Source: Lactifluus volemus
Taxonomy: Eukaryota; Basidiomycota; Agaricomycetes; Russulales; Russulaceae
DNA length: 64,000 nucleotides
Direction of reading: 5' to 3'
NCBI GenBank assembly: GCA_022376515.1
Contig: WTXI01000089.1
Coordinates: 1 to 64,000 of the forward strand
The notes beneath the pieces are model-generated. The model worked only from the letters and a program-made list of their open reading frames with translations, ran no database searches and was not told the DNA's origin. The position numbers were made by a program, and so were the translations under genes. Shown here in pieces: positions 19,892 through 32,481 of this stretch. Numbering within the stretch: the stretch's first letter is position 1; every line of letters begins with the position of its first letter.

Positions 19892-22800
19892 TCATAGCAC
19901 AAATCCACTGATGGCCTCGACCAACCCATCCGTAGCTTTCGAGATCGCGACCCACTCGGGCAAGAACATGCGTGCCTCCTCGAGCGCCGGTATATGCGCC
20001 CCATCTGGCCCATCGTTCCACAAGCACGATACCCGTCCCGCGATCCCTCTCCTTGCGAGTCGGCGGCGCTTTCATCATCATTAACGTCCAGTTCGACTTC
20101 GAAGCGCGAACCCCAAGTACGCGACCAGAGCGTCAGCAAGTGGATTTCCACCCCGTGGGGCACCTCGAACGTGCTCCAAGCTACATCCGCGCTACTCTCC
20201 GTTTTCTCGCCCGAACTCGATCCTTGTCGTGTCCGAGCGCGGTATCGTCGTATAGCGTGACTGTCCACGTAGATTCTACACGAGCGCGTCTCGACGCCTT
20301 CAATCTCGACGCGAAGCGAGATAGGCCCGAGGCGCGTAGCATTCGCAACCAGCCATGCGCCCTTGTCCTCGCCAGCGCCAGGGATCGACGGATAGAGAGC
20401 TGGCGGGAGAGCCCAGTGCAGGTCGTTATGCCAGCCCGCAGCTTGCCTGTCTCACACTGTACGTTGCTGTCCTTGAGGTCAGCATCACGCCACGATGATG
20501 GCAGGGTGGTCGCGAGTCGCGACCCGTAGCCCTCGATCACGTTTATTTGCGCGACGGCCCGCGTTAGTCGCGGATGCGGGATTGTCGCAGTCAAATTTGT
20601 GAGTTCGACCTCGTGGGCAAAGTACACCTTGAGCCGGGCGTCTAGTGTGAAGGGGGGGCAAACCATGCATATGTGGTAGACATGGTGAAGATGACGAACG
20701 CGACGACGGTAAGAGCACGGTGAATTTTGTGTATGAAAGGTGCTGATGGCAGGACGATAAGAAATGCGAGTATTGAGATAGGCGCATATACTATTAAAAG
20801 CAGAGCCGATCAAGACTCGAAGTCTTAAGGTAGCAAGAGGCCTCGCATACCTATTCCAACTGAACCGCCATCTGGGATGGTTTGAGGCATAGCGCCAATC
20901 CAGGTGGTGAAAATTGTGAGAGATTCACCACCGGTGCCACCGCTGAGAACAGAAATTGGAAGATCCACAAGAAAGGCGCTTCATCTTTGATCCTCTCGTC
21001 TAGAACCAACGAATCAGTTGGGCGGTCGCTCTCCGGAAGTAAAGGCATGGTCTCGGAGTCTTCAGTCTCCTCTTGACGAAGTTCCGCTGTATCCACTTGT
21101 CTGCTGATACCCCACAAGCGACGCTCAAACAAGATTGGTGTCGCCGCTACAAGTAAGGATACGTTCCAGAGCGGAATCCAGGATAATCCTGCTACGCCAA
21201 CTCGTCGTGTCAGGATCGATGTGCCGACTAGGAGAGCCCAAGTGAGCGCGTAAAGTTCGATCAAATGACAATTCGCTGCTTGCTAGAGGGAATGGGACGT
21301 AGACGTTGGCCGCCTTGAAGAGGAATGGCCAGGGACAAATAAGCAATGTGAACGCGGCAATCGAAGTGGCTATGGGATGGGCGTGGACGGTCTACGCCGG
21401 GGTCAGTATTGCGGTCATTCACAGATAGAGAAAGCTACAGACTTAGGATTCAGCCTCAAAAAGCCGACCACGAGCCCTACTTGGGCACCGGTACCCAGAA
21501 TAAGGGCCAGCAAGAACCGACCATATCCTCGAAAGCTGATGTGCGTAAAGGTAGTCCAGGTGATGGGATTAGCAGCTGCCGTCTGAGAAGAAGCGCAGGG
21601 GTGCCGAGAGAAAGGCGAGGAACAAATTCGAGGAGTCGTTGGGTGACAGCGAGGAGGCCAGGATTATGCCTATAGCAACGAGGACCATCTCGACCACTAG
21701 CAACGTGCGGAAGCGGAAGGCGACAAGATACACCCCGAATACTGGGTACATGCGTGAGTTTAATTTCACCAATGATGGACTAAAATCATCCTACGTTCAA
21801 AATAGACAGCCTTCTCTTTTTCATCACCTGCGCCACTTTCTGATTGGCTATTGAGGACGCTGTTGCCCACAGTGCGAAGCAGCTCCATCAAAGCCCACAA
21901 GGATCTCCGTGCACCGGCACCGTCATATCCCATTCCACGAATCGAGTCATCCATGGTATGATATCGCGAACGCGCGTGATAAAATGCAATATCTGCGCCT
22001 TGCATACCGCCTCCGGGCCTTGATATCCGTGACTACTGGCATTTGCTGTCACATTGTCGCTTTTCAAGCGAAAATGACTCGGGGTGCGAGGAGCAGAGTA
22101 GACGGAATAATCTGTGTCTGAGCGGATGACGCCTTGGTCCCAAGCATCTTGCGAGATTGCATCTGCATGTATATGTGGTGCAGCACGGAAATCTTTCAGG
22201 ATGTCGTATGATGTAGTCCGAAAGAGGAAAGGTCGACTGGAAAGTCTCAGATAGGGGGTAAGCGAGAGACACGGTTATGGAGCATACCCGCCGGATCCTG
22301 CGCCGTCAAAGTTGAGGAACGTTGACGTCAAATTCGACCAAGGATGGTGCAGGAATCTGAAAAGCCGATATATCAAAACTCGGAGGATGGATGGAAAGTG
22401 ACGCACGCATGAGCGCCATGAAGGCCATCCTCTTCACCATTGTTGATGTTAAACACTGCTGTCCGCCTCGGGCGGTTGTTGGATAGAAAGGTGACCATTT
22501 GTATCAGCGCTGCGACACTCATGCCATCGTCGGTCGCCCCAGGAGCTGTGGAGACAGAATCGAAGTGGGCCGAGAAGAGTACACCGTCATCTGTTCATAA
22601 GGATCCTTTATTTTGGCATAGTTTCCAATGAGTGAAGAGACTCACTGTTGGTCATGTTGTCGGTACCGTCGACTTTGACGAGAATGTTCGTTCCTTGAAA
22701 GTATACGGCTCTTGAACCATCCAAGAACACAGCATTCGTATTAATATCATCGTCGACGTGAATGAAGTCACGCTCTTTCTTTGTCTGCTGTAGTCTTCCA

Positions 22801-23094
22801 AGTACGAAATTGCGTACATAGTCATTTTGACGGGAGTTATAAGGGTGAGGGAGGTCTGCGATCTATTGGAAGGTACGGTTAATATGAGAAATGTAAGGAA
22901 ACGATATTGCTTGAGTAACTTAATTGGTACAGGTCTCTGTAGGCACGCCTAACGCTCATGCCGAGCTCATTTTGTTTTTGAAGGGTGGGAAGTGAGGGGC
23001 CGTACTGAGTTAGATAGAGGGATGTGAATATGGCCAAGTAGAAGAAGGACACAAATGCGGTTGCAGAACCAGTGCGAAAAGAAAAAATAGACAT
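19892..23094 (-). CDS. PFF1: Vacuolar membrane M28 metalloprotease (PFF1-like), frame-disrupted
   Basis: Start at MSIFSFRTG (23094), with a transmembrane segment in the first 35 residues. Next comes a luminal M28 domain with the expected zinc ligands: HFD in LFSAHFDS, GATDDG, and NNGEEDG (about 22440-22590). RSRYHTMDD (about 21930) is the typical late-domain motif. A membrane region (about 20850-21780) and a C-terminal luminal domain ending in EAISGFVL (stop 19892-19894) follow. Domain order and length match fungal vacuolar membrane proteases. The gene must change frame several times: at a run of seven C near 20650, near 20430, and near 20060. These look like one-base indels, not introns, so either the assembly has errors or the gene has recently broken. 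Exon borders elsewhere were not all resolved. Confidence 0.82.
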
Positions 23095-24100
23095 GTTGGC
23101 CGCGCGTAGAGCGCTTTGTAAAATCAATTTATCAACTGCCCCTCTCCCCCCATTAGCTAGCTACTGATCTGTCCAACAAGCTCCGGTGACACGTTTTGGC
23201 GTTGTTGGAGAGTCGGGTGCTGCCTCGAGGATGTAGTGGTTGGGGATGAATCGTGTTGTCTCTGTTTATCTCAGCGTCGGGTAATTGTGCTACGCTTCCC
23301 ACGCTGTCATCCTGACCCCGATCCCCAGTCAATCGCATGGGTAATTTGGTAGTACCCGAACAACTTGATTTGCCCAATCTTCAACTCTATACAAATTGCA
23401 AAATTCTGCCCGTTGCTGTCGCCAGGAGGATTGCAGAACGGCCATGTTGAAGTGAGATATTGAGACGTGATCCCGGATCTAGCGGATCTAGCGGTCCGGC
23501 ATATTCGGATCAGCGCGAATATACACTAGCTATCATTGTTATCTCACAGGGATCATCAAGGGGACTACCTACATAAGATAACGTGGAACAGAGACATGGA
23601 AAACAGCTCAAAATGAACATGATAATGGGTGTTGGAACATTTTAGCGCTTTCGGAGGAGATGCTGGATGCCGAGGGGCCGAAGGCGGAGGGGAATGACCG
23701 TGGGAGGTCAAAGAAATCGGCTCCTTGAGTCAAGCCCCCACCCCCCATTGCTTCCTTAGCGCTCTCTCGTTTTCCTTTGAACTACTGAGTTCGAATTCAC
23801 TTTGACATACACTTAAAGATATAGTGAGAGGATATATTTGATTTGCTACCCTAAAGTGGCTGCGCACGGACCAACGAAGATCATCACTACAGCTCCTTTG
23901 CTACTACACTTGAACGCTTTTCACTTACTTTGACTCTTCCCGAGAGTTCCACTCCACATGGCGTCCTTATTGAAAGGTACTTTATTCACATGATAACTAC
24001 GAGCTACTGGCATATAAAGGCTCCCCATTTGCACCATGTCCCTCTTCTCGCTGAGATTACTTTAACATGCACTCCCTGTTGTTATTGCCTTACTTCTGGC
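23095..24100. other. Upstream region of the M28 protease; no gene seen
   Basis: A GGATCTAGC direct repeat lies near 23475. No ORF with protein-like composition. Confidence 0.45.
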
Positions 24101-24646
24101 TCTTATTACTTACAGGTTCACCTCCAGTAATTGCCTCTGTCTAGTTCGTTGAATGACATTGTTGCTAGTTCCCTATCCCACATCTGAAGCCCCTCAAGGC
24201 AATTGTGTCTAGGCACAACTCTTCCTCTTGAAGCCTGAACACCTGAAGACTTGGGTCTGGTCTTGTTCTCGCAGCGGTGGGCACCTCTTTCTCTCATTTC
24301 CCTTCTGCTCTACCAAACTTGCCCGTTCGCACGTATACGGAACAAAAGGAGGACAACGACTGAAAACGGTACGTAGTTACTTTGTCATGAGATACCGTAA
24401 GATGGAGGGAACAGGGATGTAAAACGAGTGGCTACACAGGCAGAGACCTTAGTCTATCCTCAGTCGTGAGTACGGGGAGTTGAACTGAGGTACGATAAGT
24501 ACGAGATTCGCAGATGAATGTCTTCAGTAGTCAGAGTGAACGAGAAGAATGACTTTAAAGCGAGACCGGATGCATGAATGTTCTGAGTCACAGCCAGTTC
24601 AAGGGTTCATCGATGTTCATCTAGTGAGTGGCCTGCATGATGTACA
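24101..24646. repeat. Duplicated 3' flank of peroxidase copy 3
   Basis: Non-coding block similar to 9243-9730, including the GAGTACGGGGAGTTGAACTG stretch that is also present beside copy 2. Confidence 0.75.
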
Positions 24647-25828
24647 TCACAAAAGGTTCAATGGCTGATTGACTTCCTCTTCAACCCCAAGCTCAACGCG
24701 GAAAACGGTACGGTTGAACGTGAAGATGGTGAGACCCATCTGATCGCGGACACGCGATTCCCAGCCATCGGGGAGACGTTCCTCTGCCAAGAAGGTGTAT
24801 AGGTCGGGCACACACCCACCAAAGATGGTCAACAATGTTGACCCGCTGCCAACCAAAAAGAGATAATGATGAGGCGGAAAAGAGAAGAAATTTAGGAGAC
24901 GAACTTGCTTGAACCAAATATCTTGTGTCCGAAGTCCAGTGAGTACTGCCCGTTATCGCGCCTGCATTCACGACGACGCGCACCAAGATGCCGGGAGAGA
25001 TTGGTTGGGGTCAATGTGCGATTCATATCAAAGTCAGTCATATCTTTCACGACGTGCGCTGCGACGCCGAAATAGGGCGATTCGTTCGGGGGCAGAGGCG
25101 GGTCCGATGGGGTCGCCTGGATCCGGGGCGGTGGGCCAGTGGCGCACTTGAGCAACGAAGCTACCAATTGACCGTCCGGCAGACCCTGGTCGATTTGATG
25201 GTACGTGTCACGTCCTGTATTGTTGTTCCATAATGAAAATTTTAAGTGGGGGGAAGAAGGCGGGATTGGTCAACAGAAGCTACGAATTGGAACGGGATTT
25301 ATGGACAACATACGGACGAGAGAGGCATCGTGCTCAATGCCGTTGTGTACGTCGATGTCTGAGAGGTCGAAGCGCCCAGTGTTGTAAGAGCGGTTCAAGA
25401 TGTGCGCGATGTCGCGCGGCACGTAGAGGCAGAACGAAGGAGCAAAGTTGTAAGTTGCGCGGACCTTTCCAGACAGCTCTCGGAAGGTGATGTTGCGTCC
25501 GTCTCGTGGGAGGATACCTAAGCACGTGCACGTGAGAGGATAACTTTGCTTGGGCCAAAGGGGACGAACCGTGATTGGCCATCGCATTTAGCGCTGGGCA
25601 TGAACAACGGCTGTCACCGGGTTTCGGGGGGATATATTCTGGCCAGATGCCACCTTCTCCTGGGTGTCCCTTTGGCGTCACCCTACCGACCTTGCGGTTG
25701 AAAGTGAGCGCATTAATGAGTGTGAGGGAAATATCCCATAACGATAGGTAGACGACAAAGCAGAACTCGAAGATTGACGAGGTGATGCCGCGGCCAATGC
25801 GGCGGAGAGCTGTGTTGATGAGAACCAT
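24647..25828 (-). CDS. Heme-thiolate peroxidase (peroxygenase-like), copy 3
   Basis: Exons 25570-25828, 25314-25517, 24905-25214 and 24647-24845 are 259, 204, 310 and 199 nt, exactly as in copy 1, and give 323 residues. The heme ligand is Cys77 in SCP-ALN, the E-H-D motif is at 148-150, and the conserved NHGILPRDGR segment is formed across intron 1. Introns 1 and 3 use GTTCGT donors; intron 2 uses GTATGT. The N-terminus is a hydrophobic anchor with a basic pair of arginines, as in copy 1. The reading frame is open upstream to 25942, but the ATG at 25828 is chosen because the copies align without indels only from there on. TATAAA is at 25868-25873 on the minus strand. The gene is intact and likely functional; the substrate is unknown. 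Confidence 0.87.
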
Positions 25829-28072
25829 GAAGATGGGGCCCGGGATTCGGTAGTAAGCCCAGCAGAATTTATACCGGAGGCTCTGCCTTCTGTTACTAGT
25901 AGTACCAGTACCAGTACCATATGATATATCGTATCCACTCATGAATTTTGATGTATGTCAGTGCAGCGCTGCATCTATTCCAGATGACAGTCGGAAGTGT
26001 CCCTTTTCTGAAGAGCGCGCCGGGCCGCGAGGCTCCCCGTCGCGGTGATGATCAATGATCTGCTCGTACTGAAGCGTCCTCGCACCCCAAATTCTTTCCA
26101 ATTACATGCTCCGTCGACTTCTCACTGGCAGGCCTAGTTCTGCATCTTGGTTGTGTAACACTATGTTAGTGTGCGGGTCCCATGGACTCAGAGACCCCGA
26201 GACTCCGAATCCCTTCTTTCATCGCCTCACTTCCGATCTTCTCCCGCAGTAGTTGCAGTTCGGTGGATTTACACCCACATCTGTACTGCATGTTAAATGA
26301 CCTCGTTTTAACCACGCCAAACTATGACTCGTCATGAGAACTTCATACGAAGCCTGCTACCGCCCACGAATCCATTCATCAAGTCACCGATCATCGGAGT
26401 ATATCCGAAAGGACCGAAACGTTGCTCGTGCTCGTGGGAAATTTTCGGTTGGCAGTGACATGGGCACTTCAAGTTGTAACTTTACTGTATCACGATGGCG
26501 ACGGGCTTCCGCTGTCAGTTCGAATCGAGGAGATTGAGACCTGCCAGTGCTTCCTCTAGATTGCAGGGCCGTTAATCCTACTGGCCAAGATCATTTTGTA
26601 ATTTCAGGTCTTCGACTCAAATTTGCGGCCACTCGGCTCCCGCAATTTCGAATAAGTCACCCAAGAAGCTCGGGAAAGACTCGGCATGCGGACAATTTGG
26701 GTAACTTAATGTCGCCGCACACCGGCAGCATGCATTAATGCGACAAAAATGAATAAATCTTGTGCCGCATGCAACTCCCCAGCACGGACTACGGTAGCCT
26801 ATCATATTGACATGGCCGGGGCCCGGGGGCATTACACTCCACTCAGAAACCTGATGGGTTCACTGAATGTCTTCCGCCACCACAGCCTAAAGGAGATAGC
26901 GAAGAAGCAGATCAAGAAAAGGGTTTCGAGCTCCCAAGGACGCCACCTGCAAATGGAAACAAAGAATGATAACGAAGATGACATTGCAACCATTGGCGAG
27001 ATCATTTACCGGTAACGCCTATCAAAATTCCCTCTTATCGATTTGGGGCGCAACTCAGGGAACTGAAGAGAATCTGAACCCAACACGCGGCCAGAGTCTA
27101 AATCTGAAACGCCTCCTTGCCAGGGTGTTCACGTAATTGAATGCCAGTGATGATCTAAACGCCCGCATATCTGAAACACAATACATAGCCGAGGAAGGTT
27201 TCCTCGGTAGGACTTGACAAGGAAGAAACTTAAGGCTCCGTGAGAGTGGATTAACGAAATAATAGCTTGACTTGTAGTTTTCGCTGAGCAGGCACCACCG
27301 GGAGGCAATCGGACGTATGAGGTTTGAAGTGATGAAAAAGTTGAAAGCAGGTGTGCAGGGGTGGCGTCTAAACTGTCTCCGAGTCATGGCCCACGCCTCA
27401 TTGCACACTGAAGAGCACCCAATCACGGGGTCGAATATACACATGAGGGAAAAGCAACGCGCCTTGTTCCGAATCGAACACAAGTCTGGCAGCACCCCTC
27501 CTTGCAACCATTCTCAGCACAAGGGCAACGTTATCGAGCTTATTATTTGTTTCCATATTTTGGTCAGGGCAGGGGTGACGGCAGGTCAGGGCTACAGCAC
27601 TCCCCAACTGGACATGCTAGTGGGCCAGTCACATCCACTACTACCCACCGGTCGCACCCGCACACCACTTACCGATCCCTGGAAATCCGGAAGAACACTG
27701 AGAACACTGAGGGGTGCCAAACGACACTGCGCAGCTCACGAGATCAACCGTGGTGACAGCAGCCTGAGAGGCATCCCGAAATAGTACTATTATGTAGCTC
27801 GGAGTTGCGACCGAACGCCGCGGACCATTCGTATTGGTCCTATGCGAGAGTCCACCCGTTAGCCTGACAAGTACTTGTCTATGAATGGTGGGAAAGAGAA
27901 AGCGTTGATTGTCAAAGTCCTCTCCCTATAGAGTACCAATGTCAGATAATGAGGAACGGGCTGGAGGCAGGGAGAACGGTGACGAACTACCGAATATACT
28001 GTAGAAATCGTAATCTCACGGTCAATAAAACGTACATCATGATCCACCCAACGTCAACAAAGGGTTCACGAC
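25829..28072. other. Intergenic, no recognised gene
   Basis: Short AGTACC repeats near 25903-25920 lie just upstream of peroxidase copy 3. ORFs of 60-155 codons on both strands here overlap one another and show no protein-family features. Confidence 0.45.
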
Positions 28073-28513
28073 ATGTCTGATGAAAGAACCTCCCGTATCT
28101 GCGCGAGTTTGTCTAGATCTGAATTGGCCTATACAAGTGACATATTGTCGGTGACATACTCAAAGGCAATACATGATATACGCACAGAAAATGCATATGC
28201 GGCAATAGAGGCAGCAACTCGAAGGTATCGGCAAGCATATAAGGTCATGATATTCTGCAGGGAACTCGCGTTCTCATCGATTGGGGCCTGTCTGCAACAC
28301 AGTGTCATTGTCTTCATCGATCATCTTCTGAGTCACGAACACAAGCCCACCCTTACCTTCGATGAAAAAAAGCCACACAAGGCCGGCCGAACCTCATTGA
28401 GACCCCCGAGCCCAGTCCTCACGGGTGTGGAAGCGCCTAGGGATGAAGGAAAGCGGAAGGAGGTTAGTAAAGATATGGAAGCGATGGTGGACCAGTGTAT
28501 TTGTGGTGTATAG
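28073..28513 (+). CDS. Hypothetical protein, 146 residues
   Basis: A single-exon frame with an ATG. The peptide has a helical first half with regular hydrophobic spacing (AYAAIEAATRRYRQAYK) and a charged, Pro-rich second half. No family was recognised and no paralogue is seen in the window. It is listed because its composition is more protein-like than its neighbours; it could still be chance. Confidence 0.25.
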   Translation: MSDERTSRICASLSRSELAYTSDILSVTYSKAIHDIRTENAYAAIEAATRRYRQAYKVMIFCRELAFSSIGACLQHSVIVFIDHLLSHEHKPTLTFDEKKPHKAGRTSLRPPSPVLTGVEAPRDEGKRKEVSKDMEAMVDQCICGV

Positions 28514-31500
28514 GGCGTTCCTGCAGTATTCAATTAGGAGCAGTTACTGGATTCAAGTTAGGAGCCTCTAGGGTAAGTGGAGAGGCGAAGACACCGTCAG
28601 GGATCTAAGTATCGGAATAGTAAGTGCAGATGTCGAAATAAGTGTAGGCTCATCTCCCTTACTTTGTCAGGTGGGAGCTATTGCGTAGAGAAGGGGTTAA
28701 GACGGCGATTGTGAGCGCGAAATTGACGTTTCTAGAGACAAATATGACCTGCTATAACATAGGCTCAGGTGCGATGTGGGGGAGGGGGAGAATGGTACCA
28801 TGGTGAAAGCTTTGGTGCCGTGACTGCCGGCAAGACATAAACTTTAAGGGAAAGAATTGCTGGATGGGGAGTTGGATCGGAGAATCAGTGAAAAGCTGCA
28901 GAAACCACTTGATTTAGGACTCCAAAAAATAACAAAGAGTATTGGGATGACTCGAAACGGATAGCTCGGAGTTGTGGGCTGAGCGAGGGCAGCGCGGTGA
29001 GTGGACCCGCTCCTCACGGGGAAAGTTGTTGAAGATAGCGGATCAAGGCAATCCGTGGTCTGTGAGGGGGCGGGAGAGAGCAAGTCACGAAAGAGATAAT
29101 TAGGATAAAGTATGGGGATGCCACTGTTGTAAAAGGTATCAACTGGGCCTCAAAGAAATGAAAAGTGCCGGGGACGTCTGACGTACTTGTGGAGAAGAGT
29201 TTAGAATCTAGTGACAACTTGAATCCAAGGTCTCGATGTCAAACCACCGTTGCTTGTATTGGCGATGGAAGAGGATATGTGCCGCGTAGTAGGTATCTTC
29301 AAGATGAGAAAAACATTATAATACCATCATAAGATCCGAGAGGTCTAACGGATAATACAACAACCATGACCTCGACGACAGAGAAAAGGGTGTTGGGGGA
29401 AGGGTGAGAAAAAAAATTACAGCGAACGTCATGCTGAGAATAGATAAGTTCGAGAAGGAAAGTGGTCTTACAGAGGTACTTTCGCGTTCCTTCCATGGTC
29501 TTGACTCTTGATAGAGGTAGATAGTGGGAGGGGGGAGTGGGGCTAGACAGTAGGAAGACATTGAGTAGACAAAAGTGGGTGGATAGGCGTCATACTCTTC
29601 CCTCCTCTGCCGAGTCCCAGTTGGGCGTACCACTAGTAGGACTTGTTCTGTCCATGAACTTGCAAAAATGAGGGGAGATGTTAAGGAAGTAGGACGCAAG
29701 CCAGGAGTCGATCGCAACGGATGGGAGGTAACACTCTCATTGGCTTCGCATTTTATTTTACTTGTTGGCCGGAGGGACTGTTGTTGGCAAATCATGTATT
29801 CAATTCTGAATGAATGCTCCATGGTGTGCTCAGTGATGACCAACGCACTACCCATCCAAGCACAACTGAGTGTAGTGTTAGGGGATGATGCTATGAAAGA
29901 AAAAGAGTACCCTCATTAACCCTTCTCCAAGTAGCACTATCGAGGACAACTCACTCACGAGTCACGACTAAGTGCCCGACTAGCCGAATTTAGTATCGGG
30001 GGCCCCGTGAGCTCCGGCCGACTCGGGGCTCCGAGTCCGGGTTGGCACTTGGTCCGAACCCAATGGATGGCTCCTCGCCCCGCACTAGTTCCGCTGAGCC
30101 GAGTTTTGTGAAGTGAAGCTAATAAAACGTTGTTGGCACCTCCCCAAGGCTTGGGCTAACTAGTTTCTCATAACCCCTTTCTCAGGAACACAAGACACAT
30201 GCGCATATGCAAATTTGGCCATGTGGATTCTCAAGGTCTGATTGGTAGGCCTAGCACCTTACCAGGCCTCAATGGCACCAACTTGAACTCGCAGCTGCGG
30301 AGCGTGTCCTAGGCCGTGAACCTTATTATTCAATAATAAACGCGTGGTGAACCTTAACCAGCGTGGTATCTTGGTACTGTATCTAGGCAGGGCAAGCGTT
30401 ACCCTAACACCCGAAACGAAGGACTTCCTTACGAACAAAGTCGCGCTACCAGCAGACAGGCGGTCCCCTCATCCCCGTGGAAGCGTACTACCCTACCTAC
30501 CTACTGCTTCACCGTCACGTATAATCCGCACTGCAGCCGAGAGATTGCATTACTTCTACTGCCGAGCCTTGGGCCCCCGATCCGACAGGAGAAGATCCAA
30601 CACGAATCGTGTATACGTAACATTAGGCGCCACCAGGAAATGGGCAGCTGATCCACAGCGCTCGGCCAATATGGGGACGCCGTCTTCAAAGCCCTCGCTG
30701 TCGCAGACATCCTAGCACAGTTCCCCTTTGGTAACCCCTACACGTCGAGTACTACATCCTATACAGTCTGTCTACAGGACGGCACGACAATGCAGACACC
30801 TGTCGCACAGTATACAGCATCTCCAATGTCCCGATCTCTCATAAGAGAAGCCTGCAGTTTGCTGGGTCCGCGGCACAGCAATTTCAACCGTATCAAATGG
30901 CCTTAAGAGAGCCACTGGCATTGATGCTGGATCCCCCGCAGGTTCCCCACCATTGCACCTACCATTCTCTATAGGACATCGCTTGTGGACAGACGCTAGG
31001 GATTGGCAGCAAATATACTCGACTACCCACGGCGTGCCCCGGTTGACTCAAGCTGCCTAGGGTATATTCAGGTAATCGTGAATTTCCCCTGACCACTGCC
31101 AATAGGTGTTTTCTGTGGCTCGCTCGGTACGGTAATTTCTCTACCCTATGTTTTCCTTTGTCTCATCCGCTCTTGACCGCTGCTCCGCCTCGCGCTGCGT
31201 CGAGACTTTGATTTTTCTTTAGGCACTGGCGTCAACTTCGGCACAAAGACAGGCGGAGTGGCCTTCGCGAGTTCATCAAGGCGTTGCAGGCCTGCGTTCG
31301 GCAGAGAAGGCGAGCACCACAGATGATCAATGACATGATACCCGTAATCGTTCCATCTTCGTCACAACCACCCTCACCTTTCCGCATTCTCCACCTTAGG
31401 CACACGTATTGTACGTAGTTGAGTGCGTCCTTCTGAAATGTAAATATATCGTCGTCCTATAAAAATGCAGATTCAAACTAGGATTTTAAAAAAAAAAACG

Positions 31501-32481
31501 TTGTACTAGCCTGTGCCATAGGGGTTTTCATTCTCAAGAATCTCAACTGATCTGATTGTTTGTAAATGAGATCCCCGGGCCTGTGCTCATAATTGAACAG
31601 GATTTCCGCAGACCTGGCAGATGTTACAGAGGCGCGACCACTGTATGCTGGCACTCGGCCAATTCACACCCAGTTCGTGTTCGATATCGTGATAGTAGTC
31701 CACTGGCTGCAGTGACGACTGACCCGTACATGTGGAAAGCAAATCGCTCGTCGACCTTCTTTGGACGGCTTGGGTAGTGGACGGTGTTGTCGGTCCTTCC
31801 TCAAAGTACGATGTCATTCTGTACTAGTACAACGCAGTCTGAGGCTCACCAGCTCTCATGGCGGAAGATTCTCCCGAATTGGTCTCGAAAGGATGATATT
31901 CACCTTCACCTCAACCGGAACTACTCCTTAGCCTGGCGATGATCACTAGCTGTAGTGGGTCACCTTGTGGCAGTAGTTCTCACCGTGGCGAAACTCACGA
32001 TACGTGCATCATGATGTGACGATATGGGATGGCGTTGTACTCGGGATTGTAGTCGGAGGGGAAAATTATTTCAGTTCTAAAACCTAAAGGTGAAGCATAA
32101 ATATTATTCACGTTATGATGACAAGACTTGCGGGAAGAATTTTAGCGATACAAGCGCCGCCTGGTAACCATCAACAATGACTCGGAGTATGCTAGGGTAG
32201 GAAGGTTTGGCATTAGCCTCAGAAGAAGACAGAGATCTGAAGTGAATCTATATACGAATGATAATGCATAGCATGAGAGAAATAACAACGTCCAAAACTG
32301 TGACGTGCGTTGGATATTAATGGATGCAGCACAGTGAATAACCGTGTGCGTGTAAAACTTTTGGCGGAGAAAGGGATACCTGCCTGACTCCCCCCACCTC
32401 ATTATTAATAATAACTACCTCATATCAACGACGGATAGAATGTGGGTACCTCGGGATACTGTGTTGCGACTGCGGGCGACT
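28514..32481. other. Four-kilobase gene-poor stretch
   Basis: No gene could be supported. 29966-30052 contains an inverted AAGTGCC/GGCACTT pair around a GC-rich palindromic core and could be a small transposon remnant. Around 30380-30910 the plus strand has protein-like pieces without a continuous frame. A10 at about 31490 is a simple run. Confidence 0.4.

Noticed and set aside
25829..25942. Upstream in-frame extension of peroxidase copy 3
   Set aside because: The equivalent DNA in copies 1 and 2 has indels and is not in frame; it also contains the TATA-like box.
26480..26540. GTTCGAATC resembling a tRNA T-loop
   Set aside because: No pairing T stem, no A box at the right distance and no acceptor stem.
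27317..27784. 155-codon plus-strand ORF
   Set aside because: Overlaps a 150-codon ORF on the other strand; no hydrophobic pattern, motif or paralogue.
30344..30715. Possible gag-like or retroelement ORF
   Set aside because: No zinc knuckle, protease or polymerase motif, and no LTRs around it.
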